The notes below the pieces were generated by a model that was given only the letters and a program-made list of their open reading frames with translations, did not search any database and was not told the DNA's origin. A DNA stretch of 64,000 nucleotides, from assembly GCF_014268745.2 (NCBI RefSeq), contig NZ_JABWRB020000006.1:80976-144975 (forward strand), in the 5' to 3' direction. The DNA is from Pseudomonas zanjanensis (GTDB lineage: Bacteria; Pseudomonadota; Gammaproteobacteria; Pseudomonadales; Pseudomonadaceae). Both the position numbers and the translations under genes were made by a program. Within the stretch, counting starts at the first letter, position 1. The number at the start of each line of letters is the position of its first letter. Shown piece by piece: positions 46,217 through 55,151 of the stretch.

Positions 46217-47200
46217 ATGGCTGCAGAGAAGAGAGTGCGATCGGTTGGTTCCGTAGCTGGCGAGCTTATAAAGAAATCCAGAGAGGCGGCCCTCGCTTCG
46301 GTGCAAATATTCAATAACCCTGCGCTCACCTTTAAGTCTGAAATATTCATTGTTTTGATGATGATATCTTGGACTTATCTCCTTCACGCATTTTATCGAA
46401 AAAAAGGAATTGAATATCGGTACTTCAAAATGGAAGGCGCGCGAAAGCGATTTCACAAAACTGCTAAAGGCGCTGTAAAGCATTGGGAACTAGAGAAGTG
46501 CTTAAATCAACCTGAATCGCCGGTAGATTTGAGCGCCGCTAACAATCTCCGATTTCTAATCGGCTTGAGGCATGAAATCGAACACCAAATGACAACAAAG
46601 ATTGATCAGTTCTTAAGCGCTAGATTTCAGGCCTGCTGCTTAAATTATAACGAAATTATAAAGTCTTTATTTGGTTCCAGCTTTGGCATAGACAAGCATT
46701 TATCTTTTAGCCTTCAGTTCTCCTCCTTGAATAAGGATCAAGTTGACAGATTGTCTCAGGCGGACGGCCTCCCTGAAAGTATCCGAGCCTATATAACTTC
46801 GTTTGACTTAGCTCTAACCGAGGAAGAATTCAATGATCCGAAATTTTCTTATCGCGTTTTCTTTGTCCCTAAAACTGCAAATCATAAAGGCCAGGCGGAT
46901 CAAGTAATTGAATTTATCAAGCCAGGGTCTGAAATGGCTCTAGGAATGAACACCAAGTATATTCAAATCAAAGAGACCGAGCGCCCTAAATATCTGCCTT
47001 CGAAAATTGTCGAAAAAGTAAAGAATGCAGGCTATCCGAGATTTAACATGATGCATCACACGCAAATGTGGCAATTCCACGAAGCAAAAAAACAAGGCAA
47101 GGGTTTTGGTGTTACCGTCATGAATACGTGGTACTGGTATGAAACATGGCTGGATAAAGTGCTAGCTGAGTGTGACATTCGAAAAAAGGAATTCCTGTAG
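46217..47200 (+). CDS. DUF3644 protein with HEPN RNase motif
   Basis: This 327-aa protein matches DUF3644: ASVQIFNNPALTFKSEIFIV and LMMISWTYLLHAFYRKKGIE at the N terminus, then GLRHEIEHQM with the HEPN motif R-H-x3-H (R118, H123). HEPN proteins are commonly RNases in toxin and antiphage systems. AAGGA lies eight bases before ATG 46217. Codon use is AT-rich compared with the chromosome. Ends 95 bases before another HEPN-motif gene; the two may act together. Activity inferred only from the motif. Confidence 0.82.
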   Translation: MAAEKRVRSVGSVAGELIKKSREAALASVQIFNNPALTFKSEIFIVLMMISWTYLLHAFYRKKGIEYRYFKMEGARKRFHKTAKGAVKHWELEKCLNQPESPVDLSAANNLRFLIGLRHEIEHQMTTKIDQFLSARFQACCLNYNEIIKSLFGSSFGIDKHLSFSLQFSSLNKDQVDRLSQADGLPESIRAYITSFDLALTEEEFNDPKFSYRVFFVPKTANHKGQADQVIEFIKPGSEMALGMNTKYIQIKETERPKYLPSKIVEKVKNAGYPRFNMMHHTQMWQFHEAKKQGKGFGVTVMNTWYWYETWLDKVLAECDIRKKEFL

Positions 47201-47295
47201 ATTATACGCGATCTGCTGTTTTCGATTCGTAGCAGCGATTCTAATAACATCGGTGGAGCATAATCTTTAAAGCCACCTAGATTCCGGAGTAAAAA

Positions 47296-48105
47296 TTGTT
47301 AAAGCTACATACTCAGTTGATTTGCGTTCATCACATGAACAATATAGACGATCCTTCTGAATTTGTGCCAGCGCCTGACAGGCGTGCAAATAAGCCTATT
47401 GGCATCCACGAGGCATCCACGAACAAAACAGCTTTTTTTCAAAAAATAATCAAACCAAAAATTGGTTCAAATATAATTACATTGGCGCTCCCCAATGAGA
47501 TCACTTTAGCCATAAGCGTGGCAACTAAGGCTTTGCGGCAAGCTCAAAAAATCAAAGTGGATCTCGAGCGGTTATCGGAATTTACCGAGTCTATATATGA
47601 TCGCAATGTAGGCCTTGCCTATGATTACCTCGAGAATATTCAGATGGCGACGATATTTTCATATAAGGCAGTGGAATCGTTTTGCAATGCCGTAATTCCT
47701 GACACATACATATACAAAAAATCCACGAGCAAGTCTACTGAGCATTACAGCAAAGAACAGATAGAGCGATGGATATCTACTTCGGAGAAGGTGGCATCCA
47801 TATTGCCATCAATACTGAAGTGCCCGCCACCTCAATCAGCAAGCTTCTGGTCTGACTTCAAGAGCCTTGAGCGCTTAAGAAACGAGATTATGCACTGCAA
47901 GTCAAGCAATACAGATGCAATACTGGAAGAACTATTCGCAGAATACGTATACCGATATATACAGTCAGCCATGATTTTGCTCGAACACTTTATTTCTATA
48001 GATCCATCTAATCCAATTTTTCCATTAGGTTTTGGGACGTCTATGGTGCGGATTATGAGCGTAGAAAAGGCGGAAGATATATTGGGCAAAATAGAGGAGA
48101 GCTGA
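47296..48105 (+). CDS. Second HEPN-motif hypothetical protein
   Basis: This 269-aa protein has no recognised full-length family, but it shows helical segments with FSYKAVESFCNAVIP (about 121-135) and LERLRNEIMHCKSSN containing the HEPN motif R-N-x3-H (R195, H200). A TTG start at 47296 has GGAG six bases upstream; the next ATG (47335) lacks a ribosome site. AT-rich like its neighbour. It could be a partner or antagonist of the DUF3644 protein, for example a second subunit or an inactive-site counterpart. Confidence 0.7.
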   Translation: MLKLHTQLICVHHMNNIDDPSEFVPAPDRRANKPIGIHEASTNKTAFFQKIIKPKIGSNIITLALPNEITLAISVATKALRQAQKIKVDLERLSEFTESIYDRNVGLAYDYLENIQMATIFSYKAVESFCNAVIPDTYIYKKSTSKSTEHYSKEQIERWISTSEKVASILPSILKCPPPQSASFWSDFKSLERLRNEIMHCKSSNTDAILEELFAEYVYRYIQSAMILLEHFISIDPSNPIFPLGFGTSMVRIMSVEKAEDILGKIEES

Positions 48106-48173
48106 TTAAAACCTTATCCCCAACACGTTGGAAGACAAATTATTCATTGCTTTCCTTTTTGCCTGATTTAAAT

Positions 48174-48392
48174 TTATGACTGACGTATCCTCATAATGGC
48201 ATCTGTGATGGCTTGAGCATTTGTGTCCAGCGTTTCCATGGCGGACATCGCATTGGCGCCGACACTTCCAACCCCATTTTCTGAGAGCCACTTTGTTATC
48301 TCTTCTATCGCTGCGCCTAGGGCATGCTGATTGTGCAAGAGCAATGTCAAAGCGTCCGCCGTGGCGATCTTGCAGTCTAAGTTATGTGGCAC
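48174..48392 (-). CDS. Small helical hypothetical protein (72 aa)
   Basis: GTG start at 48392 with AAGGA upstream. Sequence NQHALGAAIEEITKWLSENG and AMSAMETLDTNAQAITDAIM resembles a small helical hypothetical protein found repeatedly in Pseudomonas islands. Oriented against the HEPN genes. Function unknown. Confidence 0.65.
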   Translation of the reverse strand: MPHNLDCKIATADALTLLLHNQHALGAAIEEITKWLSENGVGSVGANAMSAMETLDTNAQAITDAIMRIRQS

Positions 48393-48907
48393 GGCAGCGT
48401 CCTTGAGGAATGGTACAGGAAGCCTAGTTTATCTCGCCGCTGGCTCAGGCTGGGAGGGTAATCGCACAGATCTGCTTTGCATTCGAACTGACCAGTCCTT
48501 TGCGCCGGACTTGATCAGCATGCTTCCTGGTGATGACCGGCGGAAATCGGCCAATAGCAGCCAATGGTGGAGCGCCGTTTCGGCCAGAATTTTCCGGCAG
48601 AAGCGCGTGGCAAGTTGTCGCTGTATCCAACCGCCTGACGGTAGAACGTCCTGATCTGGGCGCCGAGTTGGCCCGCGCCGCTAGGGATGCCTTCGCGGTC
48701 CACACATGCCACGTATTAGTAGGCAGATTACGCAAGCGTGAAAGGGCCCAAGGCATCAAGGATCGTGTAACTCGGCACGATGCAAAGGGGGGCAGCCCCC
48801 GAGCGTGACGGCGGAACACCGGGACACCTGCCCAATTGAGCAAGAAGCAAATGACATGGCAGCCTAATTGGAGCACAATGTAGCTACAAATCGCTATGAG
48901 AAATCCA
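48393..48907. other. Non-coding or degraded stretch
   Basis: 515 bases lacking a convincing gene. A plus-strand frame (48530-48808) contains RPDLGAELARAARDAFAVHT, which looks like a decayed protein fragment, but it has no ribosome site. One dispersed-repeat copy lies at 48540-48561. Composition is GC-rich again, unlike the HEPN genes. Confidence 0.4.
48540..48561 (-). repeat. Dispersed island repeat, copy 2
   Basis: GGCGGAAATCGGCCAATAGCAG, a diverged copy of GGCAGAAACCGGCCAAAAGC. Confidence 0.6.
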
Positions 48908-49099
48908 ATGGCAAACAGTGATGTCGTTCGCGCTCGGATCGACGGCCATATCAAGGATGAAGCTAGCCATGTGCTGGCTAGTATGGGGCTGTCTCTTTCG
49001 GATGCGATTCGGATGCTGCTCGTTCGCATCGCGGCGGACAAGGCCCTCCCATTTGATATCAATCGAGCACAGCCCCACTCCGAAATCAAAAAGCCTTGA
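48908..49099 (+). CDS. Orphan RelB/DinJ-type antitoxin
   Basis: A 63-aa protein: MANSDVVRARIDGHIKDEAS and VLASMGLSLSDAIRMLLVRI are the ribbon-helix-helix DNA-binding pattern of RelB/DinJ antitoxins. The C terminus is short (ADKALPFDINRAQPHSEIKK), where the toxin-binding part is usually longer. No RelE/YafQ toxin follows; instead the three-gene ABC system starts 51 bases later. It may autoregulate that operon or be a remnant of a lost toxin-antitoxin pair. Confidence 0.8.
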   Translation: MANSDVVRARIDGHIKDEASHVLASMGLSLSDAIRMLLVRIAADKALPFDINRAQPHSEIKKP

Positions 49100-49149
49100 A
49101 GGCTTGCCTGAAGAAAATCAAGAAAAATACTTCACGGGTCTAAAAACGC

Positions 49150-50070
49150 ATGGATCGCATACAGCAGCTCAATTATGAAAAAGATTTCCGCATCGCTTTT
49201 TTGGAAACCAAGGGGGACGGGTTTCAACGTCTTTTCGAGAGGCTAATGTCAAAAGCCCACCCTAACGACTTCATGGCTTGCCGGCCTTGGGGAAATGTTG
49301 GTGACCGCAAGAACGATGGATATCTGCCGTCGGCAAGAATTTTGTTCCAGAGTTATGCCCCCAACGAGTTGAGCGCTGCTGAAGCCATCAAGAAAATCAA
49401 CGAAGACTTCGAGGGAGCGAAAGACCACTGGGAGCAGCATTTCGATGAGTGGACCTTCGTGCACAACGCACCCGATGGCCGTTTGGGTCCTCACATCATC
49501 GAAGCTCTTGCGAAGCTCGGGCAAGACAACCCGCAGATCAGAATCGGCCACTGTGGCTACGAAGAAATGCTGGCGAAGTTTCGTCAGTTGAGCTTGCAGG
49601 ACCTTGAGTCTTGGTTTGGGCCGTCGCTCACAATGGAGGCAAATGTCAACCTGGGCTACAGCGACCTGATGGCCGTGCTCAGCCACATCAGTGTCACTCC
49701 AGCGCCCACTACTAGCGAAGTCAAAGACGTATCACGTGGGAAGATCGAAGCAAACCTTCTGTCTCAAGCTGTGGCCGACTTCCTGAAGATCGGTATGCAG
49801 AAGTCACCGCTCGTTGCGCAGTTCTTCAATAACTGGAAGAACCCTACCTACGGCGAACAAATTGCACAGACGTTCAAGCGCGAATACATAGCCCTACGGG
49901 ATAGCGCTCCTCTACTGCATCCTGATGAAATTTTCGGTCGCCTTGAAGCGTGGGCTGGCGGCTCAGCGAACACCACTCCCACACATAAGGCCGCAGTGCT
50001 GGCAGTCATGGCATACCTTTTCGACAAGTGCGAAATTTTCGAGGACGCTCAAACGGTGGGGACAGCATGA
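49150..50070 (+). CDS. ABC-3C system protein with REase-like N terminus
   Basis: This 306-aa protein fits the effector-type component of ABC-three-component (ABC-3C) systems. The N terminus has a restriction-endonuclease-like arrangement: FQRLFERLMSK (E30), GDRKNDGYLPSARILFQSYA (D56, then Q67 in the place of the usual E/QxK strand). The C-terminal half is helical (ANLLSQAVADFLKIGMQK). Overlaps the next gene by ATGA. Nuclease activity is inferred and the key Lys is unclear. Confidence 0.72.
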   Translation: MDRIQQLNYEKDFRIAFLETKGDGFQRLFERLMSKAHPNDFMACRPWGNVGDRKNDGYLPSARILFQSYAPNELSAAEAIKKINEDFEGAKDHWEQHFDEWTFVHNAPDGRLGPHIIEALAKLGQDNPQIRIGHCGYEEMLAKFRQLSLQDLESWFGPSLTMEANVNLGYSDLMAVLSHISVTPAPTTSEVKDVSRGKIEANLLSQAVADFLKIGMQKSPLVAQFFNNWKNPTYGEQIAQTFKREYIALRDSAPLLHPDEIFGRLEAWAGGSANTTPTHKAAVLAVMAYLFDKCEIFEDAQTVGTA

Positions 50071-50315
50071 TCCTTCCATCCAAGCATCTTCCGCAGGATC
50101 GCGCATTGTTGACCGTCGGCGGTCATATTTTGACGTTTCTCACACGGCCAAAGACTGTCTCCGCACTTTGGGAGGAGCTGAGTAGGCATGAAACGGGCGT
50201 GACTGCCATGCCTCGGCGAGTTACGTACGACTGGTTCTTACTTTCCCTCGATCTTCTGTACGCCCTTGGAATCATTGAGCTCGAAAACGGCCTTGTGACA
50301 CGGAGAAAAGCTTGA
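50067..50315 (+). CDS. ABC-3C system middle component
   Basis: An 82-aa protein: MILPSKHLPQDRALLTVGGH then a winged-helix-like VSALWEELSRHETG...TYDWFLLSLDLLYALGIIE. Size and position between effector and ATPase match the small 'middle component' of ABC-3C loci, which likely links the two. ATG overlaps the upstream stop by ATGA and its stop overlaps the ATPase TTG start. Confidence 0.75.
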   Translation: MILPSKHLPQDRALLTVGGHILTFLTRPKTVSALWEELSRHETGVTAMPRRVTYDWFLLSLDLLYALGIIELENGLVTRRKA

Positions 50316-52033
50316 TTCACAACATCTTCAGTACTCTGCCGACCTTTAAGAATCTTGGAGATCTGAAACCAGGTCTAAATGTGCTGCTCGCTCAAAAAAC
50401 CGAGGGAGCGACCACAAAACAAACACGCAATCGCGCTGGTAAAACGAGTTTCGTGGAGTTAGTGCATTTTCTGCTTGGTGCTGACGCGGGGCCGGACTCG
50501 ATTTTCCGAACCCAGGAATTGGCGGAGCACACTTTTGGCATGGACTTCGACTTGAAGTCGGAACCCACTGTCGTCGAACGCAGTGGTGGCTCCAAAGCCA
50601 AAGTTTTCGTGACTGCCCCACCAGCCGCGAAAGTGAAGTTCTCGGCCACCGAGTGGTGTACGTTCCTTGGCGAACAAATGTTTGGTCTGACTAGCCTTGA
50701 AGCCGCAGGCAGCAAGCCGCCTTCGTTCAGATCGCTGTTTGCCTACTTTGTGCGCCGACAGGCGAGCGGTGCCTTCATGACGCCGGAAAAACAGGCAACG
50801 ATGCAGGGTACCGGCGACATGCAGATGGCGCTGATGTTCCTGCTCGGACTGGACTGGCAGATTGCCAGGGACTGGCAAGCTGTCCGGGATCGGGAAAAGA
50901 CCCTTGAAGAGTTAAAGAAGGCGGCCGGGAACGGTGCATTCGGCTCAATTATTGGCAAGGCCGCCGACTTGCGCACAGAGCTGACCATTCAGGAGGCTCG
51001 CCTCAAGAGGCTTCACGCGGAAGTTGAGACGTTTCAGGTCTTGCCTGAGTACCGGGAATTGGAAGTCGAAAGCTCCAGCTTGACCCGCCAGCTCAACGAG
51101 TTAGCCAACGCCAATACCATCGACTTCTCAGCTATTCGTGATCTGGAAAACGCCCTCGCCTCCGAGGTTCCTCCTGACCATGAGGATCTCCAGGCGGTCT
51201 ACCAAGAGGCGGGCATCGTCCTGCCTGACTTGGTCAAACGCCGCTACGAGGATGTGAAGAGTTTTCATGACTCTGTGGTGCGCAATCGCAGGGACTATCT
51301 GTCCAGCGAACTTGAAGCCGCCAAGATGCGTATCGAGCTACGTGATAGTAAGAAGGCGCAGCTCGACCAGAGGCGCGGAGAAATCCTGGGCATTCTCAGG
51401 AGCCATGGTGCGCTCGAACAGTTCCTCAAACTGCAAGGCGAGCTGGGACGGCTGGAATTCGAAGTGGAATCCCTGCGGCAACGCTTCGAAGCCGCAGAGC
51501 AGCTCGAAGGCACCAAGAACGAGCTAGAGATCGAGCGCAACCGCCTCACGATCCGCCTACGGCGTGACTTCACCGAGCAAAAGGACAGGCTGGCTGAAGC
51601 TATCGTCGCCTTCGAGGAAACCTCTCAACGCCTGTATGAATCGGCGGGGAGCATGACGATCGATGAAACCTCGAATGGACCAGTCTTCAAGTTTCCAATG
51701 CAAGGGCAGCGCAGCAAAGGCATCAAGAACATGCAAATCTTCTGCTTCGACATGATGCTTATGCGCCTGTGCATCAGCCGACAAATTGGGCCTGGATTCT
51801 TGATCCATGACAGCCACCTGTTCGATGGTGTTGACGGCCGCCAGGTAATCAGCGCATTGCGCCTTGGTTCTGAGATTGCCCAAGAGCTTGGTTTTCAGTA
51901 CATCGTGACGATGAATGAAGACGATGCCTTCAAAGAGACCCTCGATGGTTTCGACCTCAATGGCTATGTCCTGCCCAAGCGTTTGACTGACGCCACCGAA
52001 GACGGCGGTTTGTTTGGCATAAGGTTTGGTTAG
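50312..52033 (+). CDS. DUF2326 SMC-like ATPase of the ABC-3C system
   Basis: This 573-aa ATPase has an N-terminal P-loop (TRNRAGKTSFVELVHFLLG, about 38-56; K44, with R instead of the first Gly), a long coiled coil (about 190-460) and a C-terminal DUF2326-type block RSKGIKNMQIFCFDMMLMRL followed by FLIHDSHLFDGVD (Walker B-like). TTG start at 50312 with GGAG six bases upstream, overlapping the previous stop. Expected to sense invading DNA or RNA and switch the effector. Confidence 0.83.
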   Translation: MIHNIFSTLPTFKNLGDLKPGLNVLLAQKTEGATTKQTRNRAGKTSFVELVHFLLGADAGPDSIFRTQELAEHTFGMDFDLKSEPTVVERSGGSKAKVFVTAPPAAKVKFSATEWCTFLGEQMFGLTSLEAAGSKPPSFRSLFAYFVRRQASGAFMTPEKQATMQGTGDMQMALMFLLGLDWQIARDWQAVRDREKTLEELKKAAGNGAFGSIIGKAADLRTELTIQEARLKRLHAEVETFQVLPEYRELEVESSSLTRQLNELANANTIDFSAIRDLENALASEVPPDHEDLQAVYQEAGIVLPDLVKRRYEDVKSFHDSVVRNRRDYLSSELEAAKMRIELRDSKKAQLDQRRGEILGILRSHGALEQFLKLQGELGRLEFEVESLRQRFEAAEQLEGTKNELEIERNRLTIRLRRDFTEQKDRLAEAIVAFEETSQRLYESAGSMTIDETSNGPVFKFPMQGQRSKGIKNMQIFCFDMMLMRLCISRQIGPGFLIHDSHLFDGVDGRQVISALRLGSEIAQELGFQYIVTMNEDDAFKETLDGFDLNGYVLPKRLTDATEDGGLFGIRFG

Positions 52034-52166
52034 AGAGCTGATTTGCGCTATTTAGCTCTGGGCAGGGCGGTCGCAGTGGACCTTAGGGGAAATACAATGG
52101 ATAAGAAGGCCAAAGGATCGTGGTTGATCCACTGAATCGGCCCTAATATCGTAGACCCATTTGAGG

Positions 52167-52187
52167 GTCTGCTTTTGGCCGGTAGCC
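52167..52187 (+). repeat. Dispersed island repeat, copy 3
   Basis: GTCTGCTTTTGGCCGGTAGCC, matching GCTTTTGGCCGGTTTCTGCC in its first 14 bases. It lies in the 276-base gap between the ABC-3C operon and the next cassette. Confidence 0.65.
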
Positions 52188-52309
52188 ATCAGTCACGAGG
52201 GACTTCAATAGGCCAAGAGGAAAGCACTCAAGCCAGTGGCTAAACCTCTATGGTGGTACGTTGATATTGCTCCGAGGTAATCTCATCGGTCACAACATGG
52301 AGAAACCGC

Positions 52310-53692
52310 ATGGATGTCGTCGATCGGATTGAGCGCGCAAGAATTAAAGCATTTTACAAACTGCTTGTGGATCGGCTTGGAGTAGATGCCTGGGCTGAGC
52401 GCAAAGCCGCCTATGTGAAGCGCATCCGAGAAAAGGAGTCAAATTTCGAAATCAAGCTGCCGATAGAGTCCCAGCTCTTCATACCTGCAGACGATGACAT
52501 CGATTGGTACATCCTCGCGTCATACCTAGCCCATGACTTCCCATTTAGTGACTCCACCTACAGCAGCAGGCGTGTTTACACCTATGCCATGGCCATCGGC
52601 GCTGTTGCTCATCTGCTTTGCGCCGTGCCCAACATAGAGGCTGTTCTCGACAAAATGCTGGCGAACAACAATCAGCCAGAGAAGCAGATATTTGAACTGC
52701 TGACCGCCGCGTTCTACTTGAAGAATGGCTATGCGGTTTCCTTCATTCCCGAAAACAGCCTCACTTGGCCTGATGGAAAAAAGAGATCCCCAGACCTGCT
52801 CGTCAAAATGGACGGGGCGGAGTTTTACGTCGAATGCAAGCGGGCAGATAAGCAGACGAAGTACTCCTTGTCCGAAGAGGCGGCCTGGGCAAGCATCTGG
52901 ACTCAGTTGAGCCGCCACATGCTCAAGGCCGCGCCTTGGTGCACCGTTGACCTAACTTTCCATGATCAGGTCACCGATGTGTCAGCGGACGAGGTGATCA
53001 AATTGGTAGACCTGGCCATCAAGGCTGGAGGGGAAAGAGTGAGGGCTGGGTCGATCAGCGGACGAATACGAGCTATCGACAAAAAGGGCCTCAAGCACCA
53101 CTACCAGAAGTTCTCAGTCAGGGCCAATAGCCCTCAGCACGAGCTGCTGGTATTCGGCGATGTGGACAGCAATGAGAAGCGAAGCATCGCGACCATCGCT
53201 GCTCGGGTCATTCGACCGGGTACCAACAATGACATCCTCAACATGTTCGTCAAAGACGTTGACCGTTGCGTAGGCGCCCAATGGCGTTGTGAGCATGAGA
53301 TATCGCTTTCTCTGCGCTCTAAGCACTTCAAGGGTCTAGTCAACGATGGAGTTACCCAGATTCCTCCAGACCGCCCCGGTGTTGTGCATGTCTGGTATGA
53401 GACTCGAGAAGGGGTGGAAATCGAGGAGCTACGCCGGGACAAGAATGTCGACAACATCTCCAACTACGACGCGTCTGAGACAACAGTGCTCGGGGTCTTC
53501 GTGCATGCAGTCAATTACTACCCATTCGAGGACAACTACGAGTGGGCCGAAACGGTACAAGACTTTGCCCGTATTCAGGACTTGACTGACCTCTTCCCTT
53601 TTCAGACCTTGATGCTCGCCTCTGGCCCGGCAGAAGCGGTGGAGGGCACGACTCACTGGGCACAAGACAAAGCAGCAAAAGTCTCGCAGTGA
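52310..53692 (+). CDS. Hypothetical PD-(D/E)XK nuclease-like protein
   Basis: This 460-aa protein has a restriction-type nuclease core: FELLTAAFYLKNGYAVSFIP (E129), KRSPDLLVKMDG (D162) and EFYVECKRADKQ (E175, K177), i.e. E-x32-D-x12-ExK. N-terminal 110 residues are helical and C-terminal 250 residues carry no recognised domain. GGAG precedes ATG 52310. It is 63 bases upstream of the YiiX-like hydrolase gene on the same strand, so the two may form a cassette. Catalytic role inferred from motif only. Confidence 0.7.
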   Translation: MDVVDRIERARIKAFYKLLVDRLGVDAWAERKAAYVKRIREKESNFEIKLPIESQLFIPADDDIDWYILASYLAHDFPFSDSTYSSRRVYTYAMAIGAVAHLLCAVPNIEAVLDKMLANNNQPEKQIFELLTAAFYLKNGYAVSFIPENSLTWPDGKKRSPDLLVKMDGAEFYVECKRADKQTKYSLSEEAAWASIWTQLSRHMLKAAPWCTVDLTFHDQVTDVSADEVIKLVDLAIKAGGERVRAGSISGRIRAIDKKGLKHHYQKFSVRANSPQHELLVFGDVDSNEKRSIATIAARVIRPGTNNDILNMFVKDVDRCVGAQWRCEHEISLSLRSKHFKGLVNDGVTQIPPDRPGVVHVWYETREGVEIEELRRDKNVDNISNYDASETTVLGVFVHAVNYYPFEDNYEWAETVQDFARIQDLTDLFPFQTLMLASGPAEAVEGTTHWAQDKAAKVSQ

Positions 53693-53755
53693 CTAGGGAG
53701 CCGCCTCAAGAAATGCGACGGCTACTGAGAAAACTACTTCTGAGCAATTTCAAAT

Positions 53756-55030
53756 ATGAGTCGTGCGCTTGAAGGGCCTGAACTGAGGCCAAGAGTATTC
53801 ATTACCAGCCTTATTCAGCCCGGCGATGTTGTTCTGACGACCACCCCCGAGCCAGTGAGCCAAGCGATCCGAAAGATCACTGGCGCAGACATCTCGCACG
53901 CCATGATCTGTGTAGGTAAGTCGAGTGTGATCGACTCAACTGGCGACGGTGTTCACGCACGCAACCTCGACCGCATCTTCCTTGAACCTGGTTGCTCTGG
54001 CTACGTACTCCGACCGATAGAACCACTGACGATTGATCAACTGCATACTGTCATATCCTTCGCCAGGGCTGCGGTTGGTACTCGGTACACCAAGGCCGGC
54101 GCTGCCAAGAGTGTGTTGGCTGGTTTCGTGGCTGGTCGCAGACAGTTCTGCTCACGCTTGGTAGCACAAGCCTACCGCAGTGCTGGCATTGACCTGGTAT
54201 CGAATGCTGATTTTTGCCACCCCGGAGAGCTCCAAAAGAGCGAGGCGCTTGTAGAAGTACCTGATGTGCTTAGAGACCTCGACTCAGAAGAAGGGATCTA
54301 CTGGCGTGAGAATCTAGATAACGTTCAGGCCATGCGCGACTCAACCAACGTTTTGCTTCAAGAAGCGCGCAAGCTCTCCTCGGAGATTGAGTCACTCAAC
54401 GACATCAATGCCTATCTGATGGAGCATGAGGAGGGAGATGTGCACCTTGTGCAAGCCCTGCAAACCTCACGGTATCTGGGGTTGTGGCATGAGGAGTTCG
54501 AGAGGAACGCCTGGCAGTACCACGTAGCCCTGATGGAGGGGCACAATGTCCCTGAGGACCACAAGCGGAAATACTGTGAAGAGCTGCTAGCAGATCAGAA
54601 GTTAGGACAAAACCGTTTTGTTCTAAATCACGGGTGCTATGTAGGCTTAAATGCGGAGCATCCTCGTAAATACTTCGCCTTACAGGTGGAGCTATATGAC
54701 CTCCTGGCCAATTTTCACGCCCGCCGCATTAAGGCGGCTACCACATGGCTGGAGCGTAGAGGACTGCTTGACCCCAGGCCTCGCAAACTGCTCCGCCCGC
54801 ACTCACCTGAGTGGTTTGCTTCGCTGCGCGAATGGGACCCAAAACAGGCTGCCATGACGGAAGCGGCTACTACAGTGGCTGGGACCTTTGATGTGTGCAG
54901 CATGTGCGCAGATGATCCAGCTCGCGACTATGCCTTAGTGAGGCCTCCCGCAGCTGGGCCAGGGACAATTCGGCTCTGCGACGACTGTTTTGGCCTCCAA
55001 TCCATCGAAAACCCATTGGAACCGTTCTAA
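53756..55030 (+). CDS. YiiX/NlpC-P60-like cysteine hydrolase with C-terminal zinc ribbon
   Basis: This 424-aa protein has a permuted NlpC/P60 (YiiX-like) domain: LIQPGDVVLTTTPEPVSQAI, ITGADISHAMICVGKSSVID (His48) and RRQFCSRLVAQAYRSAGIDL (Cys132). Such enzymes cleave peptide, amide or acyl bonds. A helical middle follows (about 190-350), and the C terminus has CSMC (381-384) and CDDC (408-411), a four-Cys zinc ribbon. The ribosome site is weak. The fusion of hydrolase and zinc ribbon next to a nuclease gene is unusual. Confidence 0.72.
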   Translation: MSRALEGPELRPRVFITSLIQPGDVVLTTTPEPVSQAIRKITGADISHAMICVGKSSVIDSTGDGVHARNLDRIFLEPGCSGYVLRPIEPLTIDQLHTVISFARAAVGTRYTKAGAAKSVLAGFVAGRRQFCSRLVAQAYRSAGIDLVSNADFCHPGELQKSEALVEVPDVLRDLDSEEGIYWRENLDNVQAMRDSTNVLLQEARKLSSEIESLNDINAYLMEHEEGDVHLVQALQTSRYLGLWHEEFERNAWQYHVALMEGHNVPEDHKRKYCEELLADQKLGQNRFVLNHGCYVGLNAEHPRKYFALQVELYDLLANFHARRIKAATTWLERRGLLDPRPRKLLRPHSPEWFASLREWDPKQAAMTEAATTVAGTFDVCSMCADDPARDYALVRPPAAGPGTIRLCDDCFGLQSIENPLEPF

Positions 55031-55097
55031 CCGAACCTTTGAGTCGTCCCAGATTTCGTAGACGCTCAATAACTCAAAATCGAGCCTAGGTAAACGT

Positions 55098-55151
55098 CCG
55101 CTTCTGGCCGTTTTCTGCCCTTGGCGACAGGCAGAAATCGGCCAGAAGCGG
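55098..55151. repeat. Inverted pair of the dispersed island repeat (copies 4a/4b)
   Basis: CCGCTTCTGGCCGTTTTCTGCC (55098-55119) and GGCAGAAATCGGCCAGAAGCGG (55130-55151) form an imperfect 22-bp stem with a 10-base loop, a REPIN-like structure. It follows the hydrolase stop by 68 bases. The remaining non-coding DNA of 55031-55381 shows no gene; the promoter for the following ATPase should be in its last 150 bases. Confidence 0.8.

Noticed and set aside
48445..49089. 214-residue minus-strand frame across the RelB gene
   Set aside because: Overlaps the well-supported antitoxin on the other strand and has no family features.
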